Source of the DNA: Cyclaneusma minus
Taxonomy: Eukaryota; Ascomycota; Leotiomycetes; Marthamycetales; Marthamycetaceae
Direction: 5' to 3'
NCBI GenBank assembly: GCA_037179335.1
Contig: JAKZHN010000022.1
Span: 434,001-498,000, forward strand
DNA length: 64,000 bases
Below, piece after piece: positions 36,256-47,480 of the stretch (positions within the stretch are counted from its first letter, which is position 1; each line of letters begins with the position of its first letter). The position numbers were made by a program, and so were the translations under genes. Below the pieces are notes generated by a model, which saw only the letters and a list, made by a program, of their open reading frames with translations, had not been told where the DNA came from and searched no databases.

Positions 36256-37183
36256 TCAGATATCAGAGCTGTTGACCGTTGGATTTTCCATCTTCACCAC
36301 ACCCTTTGGTTGCGGGATCGGCACGTAGTATCTCTCCGGCTTACTCAGTGGCGACTCGACCTTATCCACGCCGTACTTGATCATCTTCTGAACTCTCTTC
36401 GCGTAAGCGGCCGCAAGCTCTCGCAACATCTCAGCCGGCCATCTTTCGGGTTCTTTCTGATACTGCTCGCCGTACCAGTTCGCCCAGCAGCAGAGATCCA
36501 CACATAGCTTCTTGAGAGGATTTTTCTTCGGAAATTCGGCCCAGAGCCATTGGTGTTGCTCTGTTGGTACCAGCTTGAGCACATTGTTGCATTCGAGGAT
36601 TTTGTCAATCATCGTGTTCTGTAGCTGGGGGATCTGAAGATAGTCTGCCAAAACCCACAATCGAAACATTGTGGTGTAATTGGGCGTCATAATATCGTAA
36701 ATGAATCGGGCTGATTTGGCTAGCTGTTCGGTCATGTGATCATTCCAATCTCCTGGAATAGTTGGGAACATTTCTGCGATGTGGTCATGCACAACTTCAT
36801 CCGGGTCGGCAAATTTGAAACGCATGGTGATCTTTTGCGTATACAGCCAGTCGACGAAAAGCCCGAAGACCTTGGGATGGGTGTGGTCCAGGACAACTCG
36901 ATTATTGGCAGCTTCCACAAATCCACCATTCAGAGCTTTATCGAAGTAGGGAGAGTAATGGCACAAGAAAGCTTTGTGAACATTGAATGTTTTTTCTTCG
37001 GGTTCCTTGCCGACGACAACAACGGTGATATCCTGGGAGCAAGAACTGAGGAAGTTAGTTGAGTACTTAACGCGATAAACGGCCGACTTACGTCAAAGTT
37101 GGTGCGAGTCTGCTCCTAGGCACCATAGGCGGCGCCGCTGAAACCGGGGCGGCGTTTGGGGAAGCTGGTCCGGGTTCAGCCAT
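36256..37183 (-). CDS. BTB/POZ domain protein
   Basis: Fungal BTB/POZ protein, 293 residues in two exons, 37183-37092 and 37045-36256. The first exon starts in a good context (caccATGG) and gives an Ala/Pro-rich leader MAEPGPASPNAAPVSAAPP. The acceptor at 37046 was chosen over one 13 nt further in because only it restores phase, giving APTLTSCSQDITVVVGKEPE. The BTB fold follows: TFNVHKAFLCHYSPYFDKAL, VVLDHTHPKVFGLFVDWLYT, and a BACK-like helical part with LWVLADYLQIPQLQNTMIDK. In fungi such proteins are numerous and mostly uncharacterised; BTB domains dimerise and some act as Cullin-3 adaptors. No second domain (Kelch, MATH, zinc finger) is visible. The C-terminal 40 residues are Pro/Lys-rich. 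Confidence 0.88.
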
Positions 37184-39339
37184 GGTGAGGGTGCTGCGGC
37201 AGGCGATGGTGGTGGGGGTGTTGCAAGAGGATAGAGGGTGAGCCGCTTCGAGGGTGACTGGGTGAGCCGTTTCAAGTCGTGGGGCGCGGAAGGCTCTGGG
37301 TTTCAAATCTCGCCGAGGTGTCAACTGTTGGCGATGGCCTCACAGGTCATGGGGATGTGATTCGGAATCCTCGAGCAATTGTTGTCGCAGCTTCACAATG
37401 CACGTTTTCGCAGCGGTGGTGGGGTTTTGTTTGTCGTACGCTTGCCAAGAAACATTCCCGCACCTCCGCAGCAGCTCTTTTTCCAACTTCACCACGAACT
37501 CAAGCTTTCTCGCGCCCATAATTTACCCTTAGGGATAAGAGCGGGTGGGGGTATTACTTGAACTTCTCTTCCCGTTTTCAATTTTTCATGTCACTGGAGG
37601 GGAACAATGAGAGCGCGACCCATAGACGGGGGGAGTCGACCACGAGGGTCCATGACTGTCAGACTGACGAGGTATCTCACATATGATGAGCTCTTGAGAC
37701 TGTATATAAGAACTAGAGCAGCGAGAGTCCGAACTATATATAGCATTACTTTTTATTTACACAATAGATATTGCGGCTTATTAAAAATCGCGGCAGAAAA
37801 TGTGTTTCATTGCGCGTCGTAGAATCTGAACCAAAGGCACTGATTCCCCCCCTGCTTCACCCCGGCCGGACACATCGATGTGCAACAAAACAGCCTATCC
37901 TTTATCTGACCTCCCGCTAGCTTCAACGGAGAGGATGTGAAGCTCTCGATGTGCAACAAAATCTCCAGTGGTTACCTCGAGGGCCTTCCTAACTCCTAAG
38001 CGCGCTCCCCCCAGCCGCCAACTCCAGAAGCGCACCAGGCTAGTCTCCTAGTGAAAAAATTATAAGCTCAGAATATAACTAAGCAATATTTTGAGTCAGG
38101 CTTATACAAGCCCCTACTATCCGAGTACAGGCGTGTCATACATCAATCGACGTAGAAGTTCGAGCTCTATCAAATGGTATCATTTTCTAAAGGAAAGAAA
38201 GCGTTTTCAAAAATGGCTTTCAGGATGTGAGGAAGTCGATGTGCAACAAAACAGCCTATCCCACTGTCCGGCCTTCAAGTTTACCGCGAGCTTCACCCTG
38301 TACGAACCCATCGACGTGCAACAAAACAGCGTCTCCCTGTGTCCGGCCCTCAAGTTTACCCCCAGCTTCACCCCGTCCGTACCTTTCGGTGCGCAACAAA
38401 ACAGCCTTGCCTATCCACTCTCCGCTCCCTAACTTCACCCCATCCATACACATCTCCATGCAACAACCCCCCACCCCCCCCCCCATTCCTCAACCTTCCA
38501 TCGACCGCCTCCTTCTACCTCCATGTCTCCCCCCTGATCCCCTCAACCTCAACTTCTGCCTTCCGAGCTTCATTGCACATCCCTCTCTTCCCCTCCACCT
38601 CCCCTCAACCTCGATATCATCCACATCCTCCCCCTCCCCACCCGGTCTTCCCTCTCTCCCCCTTCCTCCAACTTCTTCTGCACATCCGGAGTCTCTACAC
38701 CCTCACATCGCCATCCAAGCCACCCATCACACACCACACTTCACGCCATCTCCAGCTTCACATTTCACAAAACCAAACTCATTCACATCACACGCTTTCA
38801 AAAAATATACTATAATAGCACATAAAAACCCAAGTAGCAAGAGATCTATGGTATCAATAAACCACGCGCCTCCTTTCCACCCAGTCCACCCAGCCCCCAA
38901 AATCCGCTACTCATAGCAAAACACTCTCAACAGTTCCCCTAGCTCAAATAGCTCCCATCTTGCTCCTTCTTACACAGCAAATCTCAAATACCCCAAGTAG
39001 CAAGTTTCTACAGGTAACCTAGGAGCCGAATCGCTCAATCCCTACCACTCATAACTCCCGCCTTCCTCCCGCATAAACTCCCAACAACTAGCTACGTATA
39101 AGATACGGAAAACAAAAGCAACGCGCGACGGGTATAGGTACAATCATCCTCGCATCAAACTCCAAACCGCAATACTTCTTCTCGTGTTTCGTTCGAGCGC
39201 AGCGCAGCAGAACGCAACAATCGCAATCATGCGCAAGGCCGTGCAGTCCTGGCGGCTCTTCGCAATCGCCAATGGCGATATGGTCGTGGCATGGCATGGC
39301 ATGTCTCACTTTTCTCACTTCCCTTTCCAGAAAGCCAGC
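37184..39339. other. Intergenic region containing a repeat array and C-rich tract
   Basis: Starts with the BTB gene promoter (to about 37550), then an A+T-rich stretch (37670-37800). The GTGCAACAAAA array follows (37848-38430), then a strongly C-rich/G-poor tract (38440-38800) and sequence without features (38800-39339). Long open frames here (38227-38916 and 38339-38815) result from the periodic array and the compositional bias and are not called as genes. Confidence 0.5.
37848..38470 (+). repeat. GTGCAACAAAA repeat array, cluster 1 (forward)
   Basis: The word gatgtgcaacaaaacagc or close variants occurs at about 37879, 37951, 38240, 38315 and 38390. The last three are in tandem with a 75-bp period. 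Each unit continues with a ccggccctcaagtttaccc-type segment and agcttcaccccgtccgtacc. About 250 nt of unrelated sequence separates the second and third units. The period is a multiple of three, so one frame repeats DVQQNSxSxCPAxKFTxSFT. The array ends in a run of 11 C (38474-38484). The same unit occurs inverted at 48100-48455. Confidence 0.8.
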
Positions 39340-40330
39340 TCAAAAAGTCGACCAATTCCAATCCCTTGGAATACTCTTCGCCAAGCTCTGCGGCACAAAA
39401 TCGCCCTGTTTGCCCTCTCCTCCCTTCCCATCCACACCCTTCAAGACCTTATTGATCGGATTGCAATCCAGCACACTAGTCGGCGTATCAGGCGCAATAT
39501 CGGTGTCTTGATCGCTGCCACATGAATTCCAGCGCGTTGATTGCCATTGTTTGAATTCGCGGTAGCAGTAGTTGCAAGCGCGGCTTCGTGCGCCGGAGGG
39601 ATGGTAGTTGGCGTTTTGGTCGAGCGGGACGACGGCGGAGGAGTGCTCGTCGCAGAAGATGTTGCCGCAGCGGCGGCAGTGGTGGCGGCGTGTGAAGTAG
39701 GTGAAGGTGCGGTGGCAGGTGGGTTCGTCGCAGATGGAGGTTGAGGCATCGGACTGTTGCGATTACACAAACGTCAGTTTAGCTTCGTTTTGCCTTCTTT
39801 CTTTCTTTCTTATCTTTTCTCTTCTCGGTTGGAACTATCCTTTGACCATTCAGTTGAAGAATTGGAAATCTACTCACTTTCCAATGATCTCTAGTGGGAA
39901 GAGCAGTGACCTTCCCAAAGCCCTGCTCGGCAATCCATTCATGTTCCATACTCGTGCCCGAAAAACTGCCAAAAGTCTTACTATCACCCGTCCATCTCCG
40001 TGCTCGGTCGCCGGAAACGAAGCTTTCATCGTTTAGTGTGGAGCGTGGGGACGTGGAAATAGAAGTGCTGGTTCGGGCGCGGCGAGGCGGGTCGGTTGGA
40101 CGCAGGACGGCGGGGATGTACAGCGGCGACTTAGGCGGTCTTAGTTGGCGGGTGTGGAAGGGTACGTTTCGTGGGGATACGGGAGAGACGCTGGATGGTG
40201 TGGAGGCACCGGAACCGGTGGGAGACATTTGGGTGCTGTTTTGAGAGTTGAGGAGAGTATAGTTTGTGGAGATGGTGGAGGTGGAGGAGAAGGCGTGGTG
40301 GATGGGTTGGGCTACGCCGGTTGTTGCCAT
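39340..40330 (-). CDS. FYVE zinc-finger protein
   Basis: Membrane-targeting protein, 288 residues in two exons, 40330-39878 and 39753-39340 (124-nt intron, phase 0). The second exon holds a FYVE domain: ICDEPTCHRTFTYFTRRHHC then RRCGNIFCDEHS and RACNYCYREF, with the basic RRHHCRRCG patch that in this family contacts phosphatidylinositol 3-phosphate on endosomes. The first exon encodes about 150 Ser/Thr/Pro-rich residues with several SP/TP sites, followed by EHEWIAEQGFGKVTALPTRD directly before the zinc finger. The C-terminus (about 50 residues) is Asp/Gly-rich. There is no RING (unlike Pib1) and no VHS domain (unlike Vps27), so the specific endosomal role is open. Confidence 0.9.
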
Positions 40331-42234
40331 TTTTGGGGATGGTTTGGTGGTTTTGGAGAAAGGTGGGGAAGAGAGGTGAGGTGAATGGGAGATTGGGGTG
40401 TCGAGATTGGTGCTGAGTGCTTCGCGGGAGAAGTCTCGTGAAGCTGTGATGGATGGGGAGTACTGGAAGTCGATGGTTGAGTCCTAATACACCAGTCTGA
40501 GAGGTTCTTGAAGGCCGTAAAACGCCAAAAGTAGTGGCTCAATAACGGCGGTACTTGAAATCGACGAAAGTTGAAGATCGCAGTGGAAGAAGCGACCTTT
40601 AGGCAATAGTGGCGAGGGTTATGTCACCGGTCTTCGCAACGATGGTGCTCGCTGCGGTTAAATGCTAGGAATCACGGACCGACGCTTTCGGATAGCGGCT
40701 TTCAAAGTACTTCAAATCTGGATTGTGGTCGGGCAGCGATACCAGCGAGATCCAGATATATACGAATCTGGGATCGGGGTCGAGTGGAGAGGAGCGGAGA
40801 TGGTGGTTGGTAATAGCCAAACAGCGAGCGGAGGCGGCGGGACCAGTTGCAGGACTTCAGAAATTATGTCGCTTTGCCCTTCTGGTGGCGTCGTCTTGCA
40901 ACTTATTATTCAAGTCTCCGCGCTGCTTTTGGCGTTCATCTGTCTGGGTTGCGATGCGCGAGTCGTTGCGTAAGTACTAGGCGGTCGGTGGATCTCCACA
41001 GTCGAGTCTTGTCGTCTCTATCAATGTCCATCCTCCGACGTCCGGTAACTTGAAAGGCGTTCTTGATGCCGGCACTTGCTTGGGGCGGGCTCTTTGATAT
41101 TTGTAGGGTACATGTAGCAGGCAAGAAGCTCTCGACTGCTCCTCGATTACGCACTACTACGCTGCTAATGTACACTCAACGCCTGTCCCAGTCCGTTCGA
41201 CTCGTCTCAGCTAGAAAGTTACATGTACGAGTTATGATAGAAGTCAATCTGGATGACAGCCGCGCTGATTGGTCCGTCGCGCCTGCCAACCTCTTGGCTC
41301 TCACGTGCATCCTTGCCCGAAATCGACAAACCCCCATGCTGGTGCCATGCGGTTCTCCGTCCTTGCCGTGTCTCTCTTTCGCGCGCATCCCAGCTCTGGC
41401 ACTTTTCCCCGACCTCGACCACTCCGCCAATTCTCCAGTCCAGTTCATTCTTCACCGCCCGTGCCTCCAGGCGTGCCTTTTTATCAGAACCCCAGTCGGA
41501 GCGGAATTGACTTTAAGCGCGTCCCTATAAATGTGTCCTCTTTTGCCCAAGTTGCGGAGCATAAAATCCAAGCTCGTGTCAAAACTTCTTGGCACGTCCG
41601 CGTCGCGCTTCAAATGTTTCCTCTACTCTGGCACCTAGCACAAAAGCAGCTAGATGGCCGATAAGCCTGCTCCACCTCATTGGCCCTCACGCAAACCAAT
41701 CGTCCAATCGATTGAGACCTGCAGGACCCTTGCCAAGCCATGCTGACAAAAATCAGACGTCAAGAGAGGGCCAAGCGTCATGGTCTCCAAGGATTGAAGG
41801 CTTCATTTCGGGAGACGGCGATGCTGATTCCGAGCTTTGTCCTCGATTGAGCCGTATTCACCTTGGTCGTTATTGCCAAAGTTATTTCCGGAGATTTGTC
41901 TTCTCATAGGCAACATGATGGAACATTTGAACTTTTGAGGATTTCAATTCACTGCACTGCTTTGACAGCGGCTAGCAACTCCGCTGTCTACTAAATGTTT
42001 GTCTGTCGCTTTGAAGCCCCGGACGCCGCGGGCCTCCGATATCTCCACATATTCCCTGGTTTCCGTCTTCGAAAACGCAAACCTCCTCTTCTTGGGACCT
42101 TCAATGAGCATATCAGCGATGGAGGGGGCGAGAAGAAAGCATCTATCTCGTAAGATGTCAGCCCCGTCGCTTTCCTCTCAATCTCTCTGCTTCCCAGTGG
42201 CCATCTCAACTATCTCCTAATTCCAACCTTCCTC
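40331..42234. other. Intergenic, no gene seen
   Basis: About 1.9 kb between the start of the FYVE gene and the end of the elongase gene, both leftward. Open frames of 80-155 residues on both strands overlap one another and show no domain, so I call none. The right-hand 300 nt are the elongase 3' flank. Confidence 0.45.
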
Positions 42235-43666
42235 TCATGCTGATCCATTGGCGTGTCCATTCGCATGTCCGTTTCCATTCGCATGTCCATTGCCATTCAT
42301 GTACCTACCAGCTCCCTTAACCGCATCCTTACCAGCTCCCTCCGCCGCCGGAATCTTAGCTTCCTTCCGGCTAGTGCGTCTCGTGTAGCTCTTCACGAAG
42401 AACCTCACAAACAGGACGGTCAGAGGCAGCAAGTACAGGATGTTGATCCAGATAGCAAACGTCTGTCCAGTGGTATCGATGCAAGAGACGGTCTTGTACT
42501 CGGTGTGGAATTGTGGCTCTGTGTTTGCGGGGATGATCAGATCAGGTGGACTGGCGACATTCTCTGCGAGACCCTCCTCACCTGCGGCCCGGAATAGGAA
42601 CTTTTTGATTGTGTCGGCGAATCCGGCAGCTGTGGCCGAGGCTACGGCTGAGGTAACTGAGGATGCTACGGCAGCAACAGGCTCGGGGATCGTCTGTACA
42701 AGGACGGGAATCGTGTAGGAGGTGAATGAGTGGGCGGCAGCGTAGGAGACTCCAACGAGGAATTGGGTGATTTGCATGCTGGTAATGGTCTGCTTGACGG
42801 CTTTGGGGACTGGGACTGAGAAAGCCGTCAGGGTATAGTAAGTGTACTACCACAGGTCAGCTCATGTCATTAGAAAAGAAGATCAAAGCTAACCAAAGCT
42901 ATCTTACCATTATGGCGTGGATGCCCGAGTTGATAAACACGAACATCCAGATCGGTGGAGCGGCATATCGAATACCAGCCCACATCGAAATCATAGCTCC
43001 AGCATGATGGTAAGTCTGCAGAGTCGAGCTTCGCTTGCCCTTAGCAAGAATGATAACCGTATCCAGCACCTCGTAGAACTTGCTGAGATAGAAGATCCAG
43101 CCATAGAAGGCAAGACCCTCGTTCCACAATCTTCCTACATCGGTAGTAAAAGGAGTTCCTTGTTCACTAAGATTAGTTGCCGAGGAGCGCGCTGTCCATG
43201 CAGAGGCTGCTGGATCGTATACGACGGCATTCTCGAGACCGGCAGGACCATGCATCTTGCACAAGCTGTCGACAGCTGCCACGATACCTTCAGATCTCGG
43301 GTCGATAACGGTGCGCGAAAGAGCTCCCCACATGCCAATGAAGGTCCATGCTGAGTAGACAGCTAGGAAGACGTTGTGTGCGATCACGAAGGCGAAGAAG
43401 GCGCGGGTTTTGCTGATGGCCCATGGCTTGTTTCCGTTTGAGCTGTTGTAGGCGTTGATGAGCGTGACAGTGACGGCGTAGACGGCGGCGATGGTGATTG
43501 GGACCCGGACGTCGAGGGCAGCGGTGTAGATGGACTCGGGGATGGTATACGGAGGAGCGGTCAGTTTCGAGCCTGCAACTGGTGGTGGTAAGGGCTGAGG
43601 GTCATTGCTGGGTGGAAAGTGGAATAACGAGGCATTGGGCCACGAGAATTGGACGGAGGATGCCAT
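42235..43666 (-). CDS. ELO-family fatty acid elongase (GNS1/SUR4-like)
   Basis: Predicted ER 3-ketoacyl-CoA synthase of the ELO family, extending long-chain fatty acids for sphingolipid or storage lipid. 456 residues in two exons, 43666-42908 and 42846-42235 (62-nt intron, phase 0). ELO motifs are KFYEVLDTVII (residues 196-206, canonical KxxExxDT), LQTYHHAGAMISMW (position of the HxxHH box) and NSGIHAIMYTYYTL (canonical NxxxHxxMYxYY). The first histidine of the HxxHH box is replaced by Gln217, seen directly as QTYHH. There is an N-terminal Pro-rich leader, a roughly 70-residue insert in the last third (VPEPVAAVASSVTSAVAS-type, Ala/Ser-rich), and a C-terminus ending in Asn-Gly-His-Ala repeats. 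Start at MASSVQ; an upstream ATG gives an unlikely 29-residue extension. Confidence 0.9.
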
Positions 43667-45958
43667 TGCGACGTCTGAGAGGGTAGACAAGCCGGTATGA
43701 AGTATGCTTGTTGGTTTTGCAGAGTAGCAGGCAGGGAGAGCCTCTCGAGGCAACCAAGCACGCGATCAAGTGGTGAAGAGATGCCGGCCGACGACGAAGC
43801 ACTCAATCCGAGCCTTGGGAAAGAGGCCAAGAGCTGTCTCGCACTTCAAAAGTGGGCGAAGAACAGCACGATACTATGCTGAGTTGGGGGTCGACGACGT
43901 GGTGTAGAAAAAAAGAGTATCATGAAATTCTCCAGCTAATTTACATTTGCTCAGCAGCTCACGGGCAGCTGGCTCGAAACAGCTAGCAAGGGCCAGCATT
44001 ATTATGGCATAACAGCCGAGGATAAAGGGAAAGGACGATGTGTGGGACTGGCCGTTTCGGCTCGATGCCGTTGCGACGGGCACCGAGGAATCGAACATGC
44101 TGCTGCCGTCTGGCCGTCTTTGGAGCTCTTGGGAACTTTTTTTTGTTGAGAAGAGCTCAAGCTTGCGCCGCTTTGCAGCACCAAACTCTTTGTTGGCTTG
44201 TCATTTCGTCATCCCGTTGGTAGGCCGCAGCCTTGCAGCTGTCGCTTCTCGTTCCACCAACCGCCAGCGTGTGCGACTGGAATTCCTTTTGGTGACAGAA
44301 CGTGGGGATGATAGGCGATTGGATCTTCGGCAGTCCAGTGAACGGGCAGTTGGTGATGGTCATGATCGTGTGCTTCCGCATCACCGTGACTCTCGGACCT
44401 GTTTCCCAGGATGGCACCGCCACTCGGTCGACGGTCTGTGTGACTTTGACCGTGCTGCTTCTGGAACCCGGGACATAATCCTCTGCATGAAGTGGGGTGT
44501 CCAAGAGAACGCGTCGACGCCATGAATCCCAACATTTTCTGGAAGACGCATGATGGCGATTCGTGCTTCGCCACTGCCTTGAAAGCCTAATGAACGCTCC
44601 ACGAGGTGATATAAATCTGCATAAATTCATATATCGTGCAGATGTACTTGCATATGTACGGCAGTTAGTTGTTACATGGACAGCCCTGGAGAGATCTCTA
44701 CTCTATGTCGCTTTTCGTGGTTGTCGAGCTTAGACTTTGAACATGCCGAAAGCTCACGCGACAGTTTTAAGCCTTCGACTTTAAGGTTATACTTCCGGCT
44801 TCTGAATCTTGTCTACAAATACGACAGGGTACTCCATCTCAGGGTCATCCAAACCGAAAAAGGTCGAAGAATGGAGATACTTGAAGGCCTTCCCAGCAGC
44901 TAAATGGTGAGAACCAATCCAAGCGGCTACGAACACCAGGGACAATCCATCATCATCCATATGATTAGAAGCAATCCCTATGGTTATGAGCAATCCAAAC
45001 CTTGGAATCATGTGATTCAAAGTAACTTGACAATAATAGCAAATTAGGGGCTAGCAGGCTCCTCCTCCAGGACAGGGCAAGACGTTCTTCCTAAGTGTTA
45101 AGTCACGAGACTGTCGACCATGTTGATCTCAAACACCTCACAGGACATGGGACTTCTTTTCTGTTATTATTACTAGCCTCCAAAGTTCGAAACTCAAGAG
45201 CCCCGTATGCGATGTCAAGCCCAGGGAGTGATGATGAGAGCAGGTTTCTTCTGACTGACCATCAGCATTGCCACACCTATCCATACAGGACAATCTGACC
45301 ACTGATTACTGTAGTCTCTACTCGGATCACCCGTGAGAGAACCAGGTTGAAGATTGTCAAAGATTGCTGGAGCTGATACACTGAACTCAACTAGCCCAGT
45401 CTGCAGGAGATACCAGAATGGCTAGGTATCAGGTAGGAAAGGAGGACGGCGAGTTATTCCAGGCTATACTTATCCCGCCCTAACATTTGGACCGACCTCT
45501 AAGCTTACCTCGCCTTCTGCTTCGAAATCTCCACCATCAACATCTTCCGTATTCACTCGCAATTGCCGAGGGGAAAAGGGTCCAGAAGCTGAGTGTGTCT
45601 CGAGATGAGGCGGTTCAAGTGAAGCTGTCTCTCCAAAGATAAGGGAATCCACACCCACCCCCGGTTCATTCGTAGTCGAGACATCGACAAGAAGTGGAGG
45701 TTTTATTTCGAATGGCGGCCCACCCCCGCATTCCAGATGGACGTCTCTTCTTCAGCCTCATCTCCACCCCCTCAAAATGGAAGAACAGGCCTGGCACGTC
45801 TTGTATTTTCAAATGCTGTAGTACAGTGTACTGCTCGTCGGATTTCTCGAATGCTGAAGCGACCCTAAAAACGCCTTTCGAAAACCCGATCTTTTCCATC
45901 AAACGCCATTCCACGAGAAATAACCCCCTTTCCACTATGATCATCATCATCCGCCCCC
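43667..45958. other. Intergenic, no convincing gene
   Basis: About 2.3 kb. At 44157-44630 (minus) a 157-residue frame contains TVKVTQTVDR and MRKHTIMTITNCPFTG, faintly like the VTxTVT/NCPxT tracts of fungal cell-wall proteins, but it has no signal peptide and lies in a stop-poor stretch, so I do not call it. The left end is the elongase promoter; 45470-45958 holds the 3' flank of RLP24. Confidence 0.4.
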
Positions 45959-46693
45959 TCAAGAATCGACCTCCATAACATCCTCGACCGCTCCATCCAC
46001 CCTCACCCTCTGCTTCATCTTCATCTTCTGCTTTCCAAACACCGGCGCACCGACCTTCTCCTTCTCCGCCATCAAGCTCTCCGTCTCCTCTGTCTCCACG
46101 TTCGCACCACTCCTCAATCTCGGCGGCAACAAATGCTCATTCTCGGCCACCAACTTGCGATCCTCCGCACGCTCACGCTCCTTCTTGCCCGCCATGCGCT
46201 TCTTGTAGAACACACGCTCGCGGCGTTGACGGATCTCTTGCACGCGCTCCATGGCTTTGAGCGTGGTATTTACCAAGTCGCGGTTGTAGCGGACGGGAAC
46301 GTTGCGGCGGGCGGCGAAGGTGAGGGTGCTGTCGACGGTCATTTCTTTGCCGGCGGCTTTGCGGAAGGCTTTGGTCCATTTGAGCTTGCGGGGGTTGCGC
46401 TTCATTTTGAACTGTTTGGGGGGTTAGCCAAGTCCATGAAGTTGCTACCATAGTTTTGCCATAGCAGCACCATGACTGAAACGAGTTGACAGTCTGGAAA
46501 GGAGCAAGAGAGGCCGTACGTTCTTGTGGCATTTGCTGCGACAGAATCTGAAGAGCCGCGCATCGTTGCGCACGAAGGTGATGCCCTTGCTAGGATAGCA
46601 GGGCTGCGAGCAGAAATAGCACGTCTCGATCCTGTCAATCTCATCAGCAAAATACTCCCAGCGTCTGTCTTCGTAGAGCAAAACTCACCTCAT
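45959..46693 (-). CDS. RLP24: Ribosome biogenesis protein RLP24 (eL24 family)
   Basis: Pre-60S assembly factor that occupies the eL24 site and, in yeast, recruits and activates the AAA-ATPase Drg1 in the cytoplasm. 189 residues in three exons: 46693-46689 (5 nt: ATG AG), 46631-46520 and 46411-45959. The spliced start MRIETCYFCSQPCYPSKG carries the zinc ribbon (CYFC ... CRSKCHKNF), and FKMKRNPRKLKWTKAFRKAA is the basic eL24-family signature. The AGKEM then RNVPVRYNRDLVNTTLKAME segment is typical of RLP24 rather than ribosomal eL24. The acidic/basic C-terminal tail is the part that contacts Drg1 in yeast. The minute first exon is required to obtain the conserved MRIE start. Divergent from PAM18. 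Confidence 0.95.
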
Positions 46694-46990
46694 GATGGCG
46701 ACGGCAATTCCTGGATGTTTTTGGACTTGGGAGTGGAGACTCGTGCCACCTCGTGAAATGCGTGAAGACACAAAATTTCGAGAATTGCAGATAGCGATTA
46801 GCGGCACCACGTTTATCCGCGCACGAAACTTTAACCGTGCCGATCACCGACCTCTTGTCGCCGCTGAACCAAACTTTGCCTTGCGACAACAGCTTCAAAG
46901 AACGCCCCAAAGCACGATAACGATCGCATACCGAGTCCGAACTTCTCGGATTTACTCTCCGCACGAGTCTGAACGTAAAGCATCTCAAAA
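46694..46990. promoter_or_regulatory. Bidirectional promoter RLP24 / PAM18
   Basis: 297 nt separate the start codons of RLP24 (-) and PAM18 (+), so the two essential housekeeping genes must share this region for transcription initiation. No TATA box is obvious; the sequence is mixed with several CGATCAC/CGATAACGATCG words near 46840-46925. Confidence 0.45.
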
Positions 46991-47480
46991 ATGGCTTCCG
47001 CAATCACAATAGGCTTCGGCGTAGCCGCCGCCGCCTTCCTCGTACGTCCCAACCTCACCTTGAGCCATTCACCAGAAAAGCAAATGTACTGATAGAATCA
47101 CCAGGGTCGCGCCGGTCTGGTTGCCTACCGCAGATCCCAAGGCGCAGTCGGAGCCATGGGAAAAGCTTTCTACAAAGGCGGATTCGAGCCCAAGATGACG
47201 AGGCGCGAAGCTGCATTAATCCTGCAACTGAAGTACGTCCATCCTCGCCCCATTTCCCCGTTATTCTGCAGTAGTCGAGTATGGACTGCGGACTGCGGAT
47301 TGCGGATTGATTGTGGAATTTGGGACTGACGTGAGGAGCAGTGAGCGACAAATCACGAAAGAGAAACTACGCAAGCATCATCGGACGCTGATGATGTTGA
47401 ACCATCCGGATCGAGGGGGAAGCCCGTATTTGGCTACGAAGGTTAATGAGGCGAAGGAGTTCTTGGAGAAGCATGGTTGA
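46991..47480 (+). CDS. PAM18: Mitochondrial import motor J-protein TIM14/PAM18
   Basis: Inner-membrane J-protein that stimulates mtHsp70 (Ssc1) in the presequence translocase motor. 108 residues in three exons: 46991-47041, 47096-47232 and 47342-47480. Exon 1 encodes the single membrane helix (MASAITIGFGVAAAAFL), exon 2 the GRAGLVAYRRSQG then FYKGGFEPKMTRREAALIL linker, and exon 3 the end of the J domain with the HPD motif (MLNHPDRGGSPYLATKVNEA). Length and architecture match TIM14 of other ascomycetes, which lack the N-terminal extension found in S. cerevisiae. The motor partner is Pam16, which is not in this window. Confidence 0.96.

Noticed and set aside
38227..38916. 229-residue Pro/Ser/His-rich frame (+)
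   Set aside because: Arises from the tandem array and C-rich tract; it has no start context and the composition follows the DNA bias.
40662..41909. Several frames of 80-155 residues between the FYVE and elongase genes
   Set aside because: Mutually overlapping, no family features, no consistent splice sites.
44157..44630. 157-residue frame (-) with VTQTV and TITNCPFTG words
   Set aside because: Faintly like fungal cell-wall proteins but no signal peptide, no repeats beyond one, and an equally long frame on the opposite strand.
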